From PCPOR2b sp965220385 (GTDB lineage Bacteria > Poribacteria > WGA-4E > PCPOR2b), in assembly GCA_965220385.1 (NCBI GenBank), contig OZ244825.1, forward strand, positions 1,550,001 to 1,614,000: a DNA stretch of 64,000 nt, in the 5' to 3' direction. Numbering within the stretch: the first letter of the stretch is position 1; each line of letters opens with the position of its first letter. A program made the position numbers and the translations under genes. Of this stretch, positions 52,197 to 61,757 are shown piece by piece. Below the pieces are notes generated by a model. That model saw nothing but the letters and a program-made list of their open reading frames with translations, was not told where the DNA came from and did no database searches.

Positions 52197-53432
52197 ATGA
52201 ACCATCGTCAACTCTCTCCTATAAACGAGCAGCCAACATCTGTTATGTCCTCGGATGGAAAGCCTGACTTCGACGCAGTCCGAAACGATTTTCCCCGAGC
52301 AAGGACCGCTGCCTACTTCGATAACGCCTCATCCCATCCACTCAGTGTCCACTCTGCCGCAGCCCTGCACCGCTATATCGACTGGGTTACCCATGAAGTA
52401 GGTGAACCGTGGTGGCCTGCTTGGGCAGGATCACGAGATGACGCGAAGCATCTATTCGCCGAACTTATTAACGCGCGTCCGAAAGACATCGCTTTCGCCC
52501 GTAGTGCTGTCGAAGCAGAAAGTAATCTGCTGAACGGTATGCAGGAACATCTCGCCGGTGGCAATATTGTCACACACGACCTGCATTATGCTGCGTCGCT
52601 CTACAACTACAAGATGCGAGAGCAGGCATCGGTAGGTTCACGCACAGGGGATGATGAGAGTCTGCGCATTGTCAAGCACCGAGACTGGCAGATCGACTAC
52701 CGCGATATGGAACGTGCGATCGATGACAACACTAAACTGGTTTCTATCACGCTGGTGTCGAATGTCAACGGCTATTTGTCAGATGTAAAGGCAATCAGCG
52801 ACCTCGCACACGCGCACGGTGCCTATCTCTATGTCGATATTATTCAGGGGGTTGGGGCGGTGCCGGTCGATGTGCAGGCGATGGGCATCGACTTCGCTGC
52901 GTGTTCTACTTTTAAGTGGCTTATGGGAGTTAAAGGGTTTGGCTTCCTTTATGTCCGATCAGAGCTTCAGGAGACGGTCGTGAAACCGACGCAGCACTGT
53001 GGGGGTTTGGGTTTTAACTATGCCCCCTGGGTTGAAGAACCTGACCCAGATAGCGCGGACTACGCTTTTTCACCGACCCCCGGTCCCTCATGTTACGAAG
53101 TTAGTTATCCGTCCTATGAAGGTGCCATCTGTGCACAGGAGAGCCTCAGGTACATCCTCCGGTTGGGAGTCGACAATATCCGCAGTCATGCGCGGGGGCT
53201 CACTGACCGCCTAATGGAGGAACTTCCCTCACTCGGTTATACCCCTATCACACCCAAGGGGAACGAAAGCCCTATAGTGGCTTTTGCTGTCCCCGATCCA
53301 GCAGCAACTATGGCGAAACTCAGAAATGCCGGTGTCCATGTCGCAATGCGCTATGGCAACAAGATGCGAATCGCCCCCTCTGTTTTTAATAACCAAGAGG
53401 ATGTCTCCCGTCTGTTAGAAGCACTGGCATAG
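52197..53432 (+). CDS. aminotransferase class V-fold PLP-dependent enzyme
   Basis: A 411-residue PLP enzyme of the cysteine desulfurase/kynureninase-like group. YFDNASSHPLS starts the conserved N-terminal part and the cofactor lysine is in CSTFKWLMGVKGFGFLYV. The region that carries the reactive cysteine in desulfurases is not obvious, so it is more likely an aminotransferase, lyase or racemase. The first ATG at 52197 has no strong ribosome site; an in-frame ATG at 52242 (MSSDGKPDFDAVRNDFP) would fit the family start as well. It is followed 59 bases later by the glycosidase-like gene. Confidence 0.88.
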   Translation: MNHRQLSPINEQPTSVMSSDGKPDFDAVRNDFPRARTAAYFDNASSHPLSVHSAAALHRYIDWVTHEVGEPWWPAWAGSRDDAKHLFAELINARPKDIAFARSAVEAESNLLNGMQEHLAGGNIVTHDLHYAASLYNYKMREQASVGSRTGDDESLRIVKHRDWQIDYRDMERAIDDNTKLVSITLVSNVNGYLSDVKAISDLAHAHGAYLYVDIIQGVGAVPVDVQAMGIDFAACSTFKWLMGVKGFGFLYVRSELQETVVKPTQHCGGLGFNYAPWVEEPDPDSADYAFSPTPGPSCYEVSYPSYEGAICAQESLRYILRLGVDNIRSHARGLTDRLMEELPSLGYTPITPKGNESPIVAFAVPDPAATMAKLRNAGVHVAMRYGNKMRIAPSVFNNQEDVSRLLEALA

Positions 53433-53491
53433 CGTAGCAGCAGATAGGAATCAGTCGGTAATGCAAACCAGCTTTGGTCAAGGAGGAAAGC

Positions 53492-55495
53492 ATGTCAGAA
53501 CAGTTCTGGTTTAATCGTATGGCTGAACATTGGAGTATCCCAGAGCGGTTAGATTTGGTCGAGCATGTGAGAAGGGCGCAGCTGCAGCTTGTGCAGGTAG
53601 GCACCTTTGGTCCGATGTTCTACAGTTTAGCGGATGATCCGGAGGTCAATCGCCACTGGGTCGGGATGCCCTTAGTCGGTGTGAGAGAAAACCTGGCTCG
53701 CGCAGCAGAGCTTATCCCGCAACTCCAAGCGGCTGGAGCACGCGTGGTCGGGCAGATGAGCATGGCATGGAACTACGGAAACCATGAAAGCGGACATGGA
53801 ATCTTCGGAGCTTGGGAACGGATCTGGACACCGGACCTTCTCGGAGAAGTACCTTGCAGTAGCGCAGAAGACACCCAACAACGGCTCCCTAACGGATCGT
53901 TGCGACGTTGGGATATCGAAGGACGGCCATACCTGACATATAGCGGTTGTATGTGTAATCCGTATTGGCTTGACACGCTGAAGCCGATGGTGAAAAAAGC
54001 GATCGCGTTGGGGATAGATGGATTCAATGTGCATCATAACTTCGAGTATTTCTGTCGGTGCAACTATTGCCGCGATTATGTGCGAGCCAAGCTAGAGGAA
54101 GCTTTTGATAGCGGGGATTTGCGACGGATTTTTGGTAGACGAGACCTCGCCGAAGTCTCAGATCTCCTCGCCCCGCACCAAGAATGTCCGGAGGATCTAC
54201 AGCAGCGGTTTCAATTGATCGTGAACCGCGCAACCCACCTGCGTCGGAAAGAGGCGCTTGACGAAATATACATTGGATATGGCCGTTCACTCAATCCTGA
54301 CCTTCTGTTAGCGCAGTGGTATCACAAGTACGATTTCCATCCGCACGACGAGCGCAGCCTTTTGCCAAGCCAATTGTGGGCAAAGGATGAAGATTATATC
54401 TGGTACAGTCAAGGCGGATATAAGGGGATGAGTGTCATCGAGCATAGATATTTGGCGGATATGGGACTACCCGCTCGGTTCATCTACGCGGCTGGCGGCG
54501 GCAAACCGTTTGTTATTAACAAATACGATTCGCGTCGCTTGCGGCTGTCCATTGCCGAAGCTGCGGCAAATCACGGCGCAGCCCTCGCATTTCATTGGGG
54601 TCATGATGAAAACCCAGATTTTGCGGTGGAGGATTATTATGCGCCTGTGATTCGCTATCAGCGTTTCCTCGCGGACCATGAAACCCTGCTGCATCCCGCC
54701 CAACCGTGGGCACAGATTGGGCTGGTCTACCCGCGCCGCGCGGAGTTAGAGGACGAAGCGGGCTCTCTAGAGCCCCTTAAGCGTATTGGTCGGTTATTGG
54801 AGGACAGGCATCTGCTGTTCGACATCATTCTCGATGAGCAACTCCTTGATCGTGCCGATAACTATCACGCGCTCATCTTACCAGATGTAAAACGTCTGTC
54901 ACCGGAGGAAGGCGCACACCTCAAACAGTTCGTCGATAAAGGTGGAAAACTTGCTTTTACGGAGGACACCGGTAAGCATCAACTTGACGGGGAGCTCTAT
55001 CCTGAAGAGCTGCTTTCAGATTGGCAATCACAGGAGGACGTGTACTCCATCCCAAAGGGCAACTGGGAACCTGACTCAGTAGAGGTACGTGGCGCGCAAC
55101 TACCGGTCTATCCGAGCCTGGAACATGATGCTTTCGGACAGGATTTTCTCAGGAACTTAGAAGAATTGCTTGAAGACGCTTACCTAGAGACGGATGCTCC
55201 ATGGTTCGTTCGGGTACGCGCATGGGCGCCCGAAGGACATACAACTTTGGTGTTGCATTGGGTGAACTACAGGCAAGATGAGGAAGCAGATATTGAGACA
55301 CCGCAACCTACCGGGTCCTTCCAGGTAGATTGCAAGGTGCCAGAGGGTTATGTGGTGCAAAAAGTGGAGTGGGTTTATCCGGAGAAGAAAGAACCAGCGA
55401 TTCTATCACACGAGGCGTTTGAGGGCCGAATCCGCTTCACCATTCCGAGTGTTATCGTCTACGGATTGAGTGTTCTGCATTTATTGAAGGATTGA
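53492..55495 (+). CDS. glycoside hydrolase-like protein (beta-galactosidase/trimerisation-type layout)
   Basis: A 667-residue cytoplasmic protein. Residues 1-330 look like a TIM barrel (VGTFGPMFYS, GARVVGQMSMAWNYG, GIDGFNVHHNFEYFCRCNYCRDYV). Residues 400-530 resemble the glutamine-amidotransferase-like trimerisation domain of GH42 enzymes (WAQIGLVYPRR, DEQLLDRADNYHALILPDVKRLSPEEGAHLKQFVDKGGKL), and a beta-domain closes the chain. The catalytic glutamates cannot be named with confidence. AGGAGG lies just before the ATG at 53492. It probably acts on an oligosaccharide, in keeping with the sugar-related neighbours. Confidence 0.75.
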   Translation: MSEQFWFNRMAEHWSIPERLDLVEHVRRAQLQLVQVGTFGPMFYSLADDPEVNRHWVGMPLVGVRENLARAAELIPQLQAAGARVVGQMSMAWNYGNHESGHGIFGAWERIWTPDLLGEVPCSSAEDTQQRLPNGSLRRWDIEGRPYLTYSGCMCNPYWLDTLKPMVKKAIALGIDGFNVHHNFEYFCRCNYCRDYVRAKLEEAFDSGDLRRIFGRRDLAEVSDLLAPHQECPEDLQQRFQLIVNRATHLRRKEALDEIYIGYGRSLNPDLLLAQWYHKYDFHPHDERSLLPSQLWAKDEDYIWYSQGGYKGMSVIEHRYLADMGLPARFIYAAGGGKPFVINKYDSRRLRLSIAEAAANHGAALAFHWGHDENPDFAVEDYYAPVIRYQRFLADHETLLHPAQPWAQIGLVYPRRAELEDEAGSLEPLKRIGRLLEDRHLLFDIILDEQLLDRADNYHALILPDVKRLSPEEGAHLKQFVDKGGKLAFTEDTGKHQLDGELYPEELLSDWQSQEDVYSIPKGNWEPDSVEVRGAQLPVYPSLEHDAFGQDFLRNLEELLEDAYLETDAPWFVRVRAWAPEGHTTLVLHWVNYRQDEEADIETPQPTGSFQVDCKVPEGYVVQKVEWVYPEKKEPAILSHEAFEGRIRFTIPSVIVYGLSVLHLLKD

Positions 55496-55499
55496 GAGA

Positions 55500-55790
55500 A
55501 TGGAAATTGTCCCTTTCCTACTGTTTATCCTGTGCTGTATTGGCATCGTTGGATCGCTTTTTGGTCTGTTCTATCTCCTGATCCGCTTCGGTCGGGGTGA
55601 ATCCCACGATCTGCGATCCGTGCGCTGCCCACAATGCCACACGCAACGAAAGCCTAAAAGAACCGGACAAATTAGGAATCTTGTTGAATCAGAACTGGAA
55701 TGCCCGGTGTGTAGTTATATCACGTGGGACATTCCGCCCCGCACGGACCTGTCCGCACGCCCAACAGACAAGACGGAGCACCACACTTAA
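55500..55790 (+). CDS. small membrane protein with zinc-ribbon-like CxxC pairs
   Basis: A 96-residue protein. One N-terminal transmembrane helix (about 4-28, VPFLLFILCCIGIVGSLFGLFYLLI) is followed by a cytoplasmic tail with CPQC and CPVC 25 residues apart, which could hold one zinc ion. It starts four bases after the glycosidase-like gene, whose end supplies GAAGGA as ribosome site, so the two are coupled. Function unknown. Confidence 0.7.
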   Translation: MEIVPFLLFILCCIGIVGSLFGLFYLLIRFGRGESHDLRSVRCPQCHTQRKPKRTGQIRNLVESELECPVCSYITWDIPPRTDLSARPTDKTEHHT

Positions 55791-55838
55791 ATCCGTTGCA
55801 GATAGCCAAGGAAATGTCAACACGTCAATGCATCTGTG

Positions 55839-56903
55839 TTACTCTACTTCACCGTCCCAATAGCTTACGTTGTCGTCCTTTCGAAAGAGCCGACCTGTAA
55901 CGTAGGGGAAGACTTTACTGGAGTCGGGATATTCACTGACACCGTGAGGTTGCGCCATACCAACGGCAAGGACTGTGCAGGGCGCATCACCCGAATTAAC
56001 TATTTTGTGGGCACCTGACTCTCCCGGCGGAAAGGCGATGAAATCTCCCTCTGTTATCGTCAGATCGCCACGCGGCGTCTTGAGCGTACACTCGCCCTCC
56101 GTGACGTAGAACATCTCCTCGCTGAAATGGTGGAAGTGCATGGGGAAACTGGCGTTCTTGGGTTGTAAACGGATGAGTCGATACCCCAACAGTTGCGCTC
56201 CGATGAGCGGATCAATGTCTTTATCCTCGAAGTCGTAGGGTTCGGGTGCCTCCCGCTTGACCCAATCGATTTCATCAATATTGATTCGATTAATATAAAT
56301 ATCTGTGCGTTGTTCGAGACATTCGGTCAACCGCCGGCGCGCGTCTTGAAGTATCGAGTGTCCATCGCCTACGAGAATCGCATCAAAAGGCAACGTAAGG
56401 ATTTTCCGCAGCTCCAGTGCAGCTTTCGACGGGTCTTCCAATTTCTCATCTGCCAGAAGCGTCAACGAGCCAATCGGTTCCCCCACGATGAGATCTCCAG
56501 ACAGCAGTGCCCGTTTTTCGGAGAAGTAGAGCGCAATCTCTCCTGGACTCTTTCCGTAACGCAGATGAATAGCCTGCAACCCGGATACAATTTCCTCGCC
56601 ATCGCTGATCTGCCGATCGGCTGCCACTTGCAGGGCATCTGCATCCGCCTCATGGACAACAGTATCCGCGCCTGTGCGTTTGCGAAAGAATTCCGCTTCC
56701 CGTTCGTGGTCACTATTGGTGAGCACAATCAGCGCCGCTCCACCAAGTTCATCGAATTGGGCAAGATCCGACTCCATCATCGGCACCGGATCTATGAGTA
56801 CATTACCTTCAGGACGAACCCACAGATGTCCATTGAAATCGATCTGACGTATTTCACTAAAAACTGACCAACTGTAGATGTCATCGAAGATGAGCCGTTT
56901 CAT
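55839..56903 (-). CDS. metallo-beta-lactamase-fold domain fused to a cupin
   Basis: A 354-residue fusion. Residues 1-200 look like an MBL fold (LWVRPEGNVLIDPV, LTNSDHERE, RALLSGDLIVGEP, ILVGDGHSIL). The usual HxHxDH is NSDHER here, so the first two metal histidines are missing while D, H and later D/H remain. Residues 240-325 are a cupin with MHFHHFSEEMFYVTEGECTLKTPRGD and AFPPGESGAHKIVN, whose histidines and glutamate can bind a metal. The start at 56903 follows AGGGAAAGG; the frame opens six codons earlier. Substrates are unknown. Confidence 0.8.
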   Translation of the reverse strand: MKRLIFDDIYSWSVFSEIRQIDFNGHLWVRPEGNVLIDPVPMMESDLAQFDELGGAALIVLTNSDHEREAEFFRKRTGADTVVHEADADALQVAADRQISDGEEIVSGLQAIHLRYGKSPGEIALYFSEKRALLSGDLIVGEPIGSLTLLADEKLEDPSKAALELRKILTLPFDAILVGDGHSILQDARRRLTECLEQRTDIYINRINIDEIDWVKREAPEPYDFEDKDIDPLIGAQLLGYRLIRLQPKNASFPMHFHHFSEEMFYVTEGECTLKTPRGDLTITEGDFIAFPPGESGAHKIVNSGDAPCTVLAVGMAQPHGVSEYPDSSKVFPYVTGRLFRKDDNVSYWDGEVE

Positions 56904-56956
56904 TGCAGTCCTTTCCCTCACTGGAGCCAGTGGACGCGTGGATTACCACGATATAG

Positions 56957-59215
56957 CTATTGAATAATCTCTACAATCCAGCCCCGCGTTTTAGCAGGTT
57001 TGTATTCCCCACCGCGCAGATACTCCGACGTATGCCAGAAGCAGAGATGTTTGCCATCCGGCAGCCAAGTAACAGCGGTCAGCGAAAGGGTGGTGCGCGC
57101 AATCGGTAGGGTACGATTTGTCTCGCGGTCCAAGATCCACACTTTCCAGCGCAACCCCATACAATCCTCACGTTCCATATAGGCGAGTCGATTTCCTTGT
57201 GGTGACCATGCCGGGGAAGTATGTTTTAGAACTCGCCGGGTGTCCACATCATCTGGGGACCCTATGTCGGATAGATTCACGACATGGAGCTGTTTGTCGA
57301 GCGCCGGGTCCGGCTTTGGATTACCGCGCAGAACATAAGCGAGATGTAAACCGTCCGGTGCCCATGCGATCTCTGTGACACGCTGGGATTGCGTGGGGAT
57401 CTCCTTGAGCTTGGTTCCATCCGCATTATGAATCCGAATCCGGGAATGCCCTGACTCGTAGTGCTGATGGTCTAGTCCGACCGCAATACGCTTGCCGTCC
57501 GGAGACCACAAGGGCGGATCGAGATAACTGAACGGCACAACGCGCCCGTCAATGGGCACGCGCGCCATTGCTGTAAGGTCTGTTCTATCGATATTAATCC
57601 GATAGACGACATCTATCCCTTCTTCCCATCGCCTAAACGCGATCTGATTGGCAGTGGGGGACCACGCGGGCGCATCGCCTTGTGCTAATTTGATAATGCG
57701 CAGCGTCTGCCAATCTATCGCCCAGATATAGCTCTCATTGAACTCATCGTATGCTTCAAAAGCGATAAAATTGCTATCAAGGGACCACGAAAGGTTGGGA
57801 TTGAAAAACGCGCCCCTATACAACCTGCGAGCCTGTTTTGCCGATGCGCCGGTAATCCAAAGCTCGCTCGCCTGCCAATACTGGCCAGACAGGTTGTCCC
57901 GCTTCAAAAAGGCGATTCTTTTTCCGTCGGGTGACCAGTGCGGATATTCCGCTCCTTGGATCAGTTCGAGTGTGCGGTTGTGCTTACAGATCGCCGTATT
58001 GAACTGGATATTATCCGTTAGTACAAATTCACCGATCCCACCGTCGTCCATCCAACCCACGTCGCCGTTTGGAAGCTCAATCTGATACCAGCCGCCCGCT
58101 TGATCGAGAATCGGGAGCGTCACGCCGTCGTTGAGTGTGAGCTTAACCTCGGAGGTCGCGTCTTTCTCTGTATACACAGGCGCTTGATCGTGCACCACCG
58201 TGCCGACGGGAGGTCCCACCGGTAGATGTTGAGATGGTTCTTCCCCTTCCTGCTGACCTTCAACCTCCTGTGGTGGGGACTGAACCCCCTCACCGTCCTG
58301 ATTGGTAAATGCGTACACATACCCATCATCCGAGGTCACATAGAGCACTCCATCGGAAATCGCTGGTGCAGCATCAATGAATCCTTTGGTCGGATAAGAC
58401 CATATCTCCTGCTGAGATTCAAAATCTAAGGCGTGAATTTGATTGTCCCGTGCACCGATGTAGACCACACCGTTCGCGATAGCAGGATAGCTGTAGGTAA
58501 GCGGGATAAGTTTGCGCCAAGTATCGACATTGTGTTGCGGCATGGCGGGGCGTAACTGCCCTTGCGAACACACATACTCAACGCCATCAATATAAGCCCG
58601 TCCCAGCGACTGCGATTCCAACTCACCGGTTGTCGCATCAATGACGTAGATCTTGTTGGTGTACGCCCCAATATATAGTCTCCCCTTCGATATAATTGGT
58701 GGAGAATCCATCCATGTTTCCGACCGGAATTCCCAGAGCCATTCACCCGTTTCGGCATTGAGGGCGTAGATATGGTTATCTCGCGCACTAAAATAGACAC
58801 GGTTATTCCATACTGCTGGTGCGTATCGGATGATACCACCCGACTTGAAGAACCATTTGATTCCCCACTGTTTTGCGTCGAGGGCGTAAAGCGTGTGGTC
58901 TGTGGAGGCAACGTACACCATACCATTGGCAACGACAGGACTGGCTTGAATGGGTCCGCCGGTTTTGTATTTCCAGAGCAGCTTGAGCGGGGGTTTGAGT
59001 GTTTGGTCAGGAGTTCTGCCGGAAAAGTGCAGGTCATACATAAACATTGGCCAATCTTCGGGACGGGTGGGAACGGGGGCAACGATTGGCTGAGTCTTTG
59101 GCTGGGATTCCGATTGGGGTTTTGTTTTCGAGGTTGGTTGGGTATCCTGGTCTTGGGACTGGCATCCCCACAATAGGATAAAACTCATTAAGAGCAGAAT
59201 AAACTTCCGATTCAT
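56957..59215 (-). CDS. lipoprotein with PQQ-like propeller, SH3 domain and TolB-like propeller
   Basis: A 752-residue exported protein. The signal peptide MNRKFILLLMSFILLWGC ends in a lipobox. A low-complexity linker is followed by PQQ/WD-like beta-propeller repeats (about 55-315: MVYVASTDHTLYALDAKQ, VYFSARDNHIYALNAETGEWLWEF), a bacterial SH3-type domain (about 340-400, LNDGVTLPILDQAGGWYQIELPNGDVGWM) and a TolB/PD40 propeller (about 415-750, with PDGKRIAF and SPDGKRIAV repeats). The start at 59215 follows GGAGG. It may be a sensor or scaffold in the envelope; no enzymatic residues are evident. Confidence 0.82.
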   Translation of the reverse strand: MNRKFILLLMSFILLWGCQSQDQDTQPTSKTKPQSESQPKTQPIVAPVPTRPEDWPMFMYDLHFSGRTPDQTLKPPLKLLWKYKTGGPIQASPVVANGMVYVASTDHTLYALDAKQWGIKWFFKSGGIIRYAPAVWNNRVYFSARDNHIYALNAETGEWLWEFRSETWMDSPPIISKGRLYIGAYTNKIYVIDATTGELESQSLGRAYIDGVEYVCSQGQLRPAMPQHNVDTWRKLIPLTYSYPAIANGVVYIGARDNQIHALDFESQQEIWSYPTKGFIDAAPAISDGVLYVTSDDGYVYAFTNQDGEGVQSPPQEVEGQQEGEEPSQHLPVGPPVGTVVHDQAPVYTEKDATSEVKLTLNDGVTLPILDQAGGWYQIELPNGDVGWMDDGGIGEFVLTDNIQFNTAICKHNRTLELIQGAEYPHWSPDGKRIAFLKRDNLSGQYWQASELWITGASAKQARRLYRGAFFNPNLSWSLDSNFIAFEAYDEFNESYIWAIDWQTLRIIKLAQGDAPAWSPTANQIAFRRWEEGIDVVYRINIDRTDLTAMARVPIDGRVVPFSYLDPPLWSPDGKRIAVGLDHQHYESGHSRIRIHNADGTKLKEIPTQSQRVTEIAWAPDGLHLAYVLRGNPKPDPALDKQLHVVNLSDIGSPDDVDTRRVLKHTSPAWSPQGNRLAYMEREDCMGLRWKVWILDRETNRTLPIARTTLSLTAVTWLPDGKHLCFWHTSEYLRGGEYKPAKTRGWIVEIIQ

Positions 59216-59375
59216 ACATCCTCCGCACTGCGGGAGCCGCGTTTTGCGTTGTGAGACAGACAAGCGGCAGCGGTTTCCCATTCATCGTAATTTAGGGAAG
59301 TATAGCATTCGCCCCACCGAGCGTCAACATTAAATTGGCCATCGCAATCACGACAGGCTCTACGAGCGGATGTTT

Positions 59376-59522
59376 TACAGTAGATTTTAGAATTAATCAG
59401 ACACTCCAAACCGGTGCGGTTAAAAACCGCACCTACCGGACCTGGGGGCGATGCGGTGCGGCTAGAAACCGCACCTACCGGGGAGGCAAGTGTCTATCTG
59501 TTTTTAGAATCCACCATAGTAT
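59376..59522. repeat. MITE-like element, family 1 (147 bp, inverted orientation)
   Basis: Left end TACAGTAGATTTTAGAATTA (59376-59395) and right end GTTTTTAGAATCCACCATAG (from about 59499) are imperfect inverted repeats. Inside are two palindromes GGTGCGGTT-AAA-AACCGCACC (59413-59433) and GGTGCGGCT-AGA-AACCGCACC (59455-59475), each followed by TACCGG. No open frame. Confidence 0.8.
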
Positions 59523-59578
59523 ATTCAGCGTACATAGGGGCTCTTTTCGATTAAGAAGACCAGAGCGGTCTCAACGCT

Positions 59579-61648
59579 TCACGCCCTCGTCCCTTCACCC
59601 AAGTAGCCTTGCCTCTTTGCAACAGTAAGGAACTCCTGATTAAAGATCTCCTCTGTGAGGACTTCACCTTTAGCATTTCTGGGCGAGATCCATCGCATAG
59701 GGCGCTTCCCGAAGCAGGCAGCGACATCGACTAGGTCAAAGTGTGGGACGATACCCCATGCCATCACTTGGAGGTTGTAGCGGGCTTGGTCATAGTAGCG
59801 GGTGTTTGTGAGATTGCGGTATGAGTAGAGTAGATCTTCAAATTCGAGTGACCCGAATCCGTCCTCAAGCGCACCAGCAAAGTAGCCGTAAAACGCGCCT
59901 TTACCTATCCCGTATAACCCAATCCGATCCACATCCGCACGTGTGCGGAGATAGTCATATCCGCGCAACACATCAAAGACACGTAGACCCAGCGTGGAGA
60001 TACCAAGCATCAGGGCATCCGAGCCGAGTTTGAATTCGCCATCGTGTGGCTGTCCACCCCGATTGAATCCGCGGACCTGCACACCACCAATGCCGCGCGG
60101 GTCAAAAACGAACAGTTGCCGCCCGGATGCGAGTCGTTCTTCGAGCCATTCCCGTTTGTCAGGGATGTCGTTCGTTCCATTCTCAAATAGAACCAGATCG
60201 GTCCCATCAACTGTTGTTCTTTCGAGAGGCTTAATGAACACTCCGGTGACAACGATATTGGGTTCGCTGAAGAAGAAGATCTGCTCGGTCGGGAAACCAT
60301 CGATGACATCTTCAGCCAAGATTCGCGGAAAGATTTTATTGTCACGGTTCTCTGGAACTCCCAGAATCTCCTCAATGATCGCCCGTATCTGATCGGTATC
60401 GCATTTGGCATGACCTGTATCGCTGTTAACTGAAAACCGGGTCACGTGTGACTCTTCCAGACGTTCGCGGTTAAGATCGAATACGGTTTTGCTACTTGGA
60501 TATAGATCGAGGATCTGACCGTTCGGTGTTGCCCAAAGCGCAGTATCGGGCAAGGTTTCTGGCTCGCCCGTTGTGAAATCGGGCGATTCACCACGAAAAT
60601 GCCCCTTATACCAGTTGACGCATGCCTGACGGAGCTGCGGAGAATAGGCGTGCCGTGTCGGTGCGATTGCGATATCAACTCGATCTTCCGCACCGTAGAG
60701 CGAATAGATTCGCTTGGCTCTATCCACAGCTTCGATTGCCCCTTCAATTGGAAAGTAGTCGTAGGCTGCGGCACCAACAAGTACTGGCTTGGGTGCCATA
60801 GCGGTGATGTAGTCGTCGTGATCGGGACCGTTCGCAAAACAGCCGGGTACAATCTGTTCGCTGTCCTGCGCTTGTCCGGTTTTCATATACGATTCCAATG
60901 TCATCACGAAGGTACACGGAACTGCGGCTGCAAACCGCGGTTCGCTCATCATGAGCAGACAGGACTGTGTGCCGCCGCCCGAATTACCCGTTAAACCGAT
61001 GCGCGTCGGATCCACCTCGGGACGTGTTTCCAGGTAATCGATTCCGCGCACGACATCCCAGATGAAATGCCGGCCAACGCTGGCACCGCCGAGGGTAAAT
61101 TGGAGACCGGCATAGGTGTGCTCTGTCGTGCAGCCGCCAATAATCCGCTCACCCTTTTCTGGATCGAAGTATTGGAATCGTTCGCCCTGTCCCGGCGGAT
61201 CGACCGCAAGCACAACAAAACCGTTCGCGGCGAGATCGACACAAACCGCTTGATAGGTCGGGTAAGATTTACCGAGATCGCTATGCCCATGCACAAAGAC
61301 AACGGCGGGTTGCGGTGATGCGATACCCTTGGGGACATATAGCGCAGCCGTGACGTAAAACTGCGGAAGACTCTCATAGATCAGTTTCTCGATTGTGAAC
61401 GTACCACGATCAAGGGTTCCTGTACACTGGACGTTCAACGGTGTGCGCTCTTCCGGCAACCCGCCGATAGCAGTCATGAAGTGATCTCGCACCCGCTTGC
61501 GGTGTTCCTCAAATGCAGGGATTGATGACAGATCAGCTTTCTCCGCCTCTTGTCGCCGGAAATGTGCTTCCGCACGCCGACGTAGATCATCGATCATTTG
61601 GTCTGAGACATCGTAGTAGCCGTTAACGTTTGGACCGAGAGTTCGCAT
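59579..61648 (-). CDS. double alpha/beta hydrolase (acetylxylan-esterase-like) with inactive second half
   Basis: A 689-residue protein with no signal peptide. The first alpha/beta-hydrolase domain (about 90-370) has VFVHGHSDLGK, an oxyanion region, and the nucleophile serine in GLTGNSGGGTQS. The second half (about 430-689) repeats the layout (QLFVFDPRGIGG, VDRIGLYGIGKGAFYGYFAG), but the nucleophile elbow reads GIGKG, so the serine is lost. The second half may be structural or a lid. The start at 61648 follows CGGAG; the open frame runs on to 61831 into the oxidoreductase gene and is not used. Confidence 0.82.
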   Translation of the reverse strand: MRTLGPNVNGYYDVSDQMIDDLRRRAEAHFRRQEAEKADLSSIPAFEEHRKRVRDHFMTAIGGLPEERTPLNVQCTGTLDRGTFTIEKLIYESLPQFYVTAALYVPKGIASPQPAVVFVHGHSDLGKSYPTYQAVCVDLAANGFVVLAVDPPGQGERFQYFDPEKGERIIGGCTTEHTYAGLQFTLGGASVGRHFIWDVVRGIDYLETRPEVDPTRIGLTGNSGGGTQSCLLMMSEPRFAAAVPCTFVMTLESYMKTGQAQDSEQIVPGCFANGPDHDDYITAMAPKPVLVGAAAYDYFPIEGAIEAVDRAKRIYSLYGAEDRVDIAIAPTRHAYSPQLRQACVNWYKGHFRGESPDFTTGEPETLPDTALWATPNGQILDLYPSSKTVFDLNRERLEESHVTRFSVNSDTGHAKCDTDQIRAIIEEILGVPENRDNKIFPRILAEDVIDGFPTEQIFFFSEPNIVVTGVFIKPLERTTVDGTDLVLFENGTNDIPDKREWLEERLASGRQLFVFDPRGIGGVQVRGFNRGGQPHDGEFKLGSDALMLGISTLGLRVFDVLRGYDYLRTRADVDRIGLYGIGKGAFYGYFAGALEDGFGSLEFEDLLYSYRNLTNTRYYDQARYNLQVMAWGIVPHFDLVDVAACFGKRPMRWISPRNAKGEVLTEEIFNQEFLTVAKRQGYLGEGTRA

Positions 61649-61757
61649 GATTAGACTCCGTTCAAATAGGACATAATACATAAAAAGCAAAAAGGACAGT
61701 GTGCGAGTTAAAACTCCAGTTGTGGATTTATTTGCAAACTTACCGGACAGATAAATT

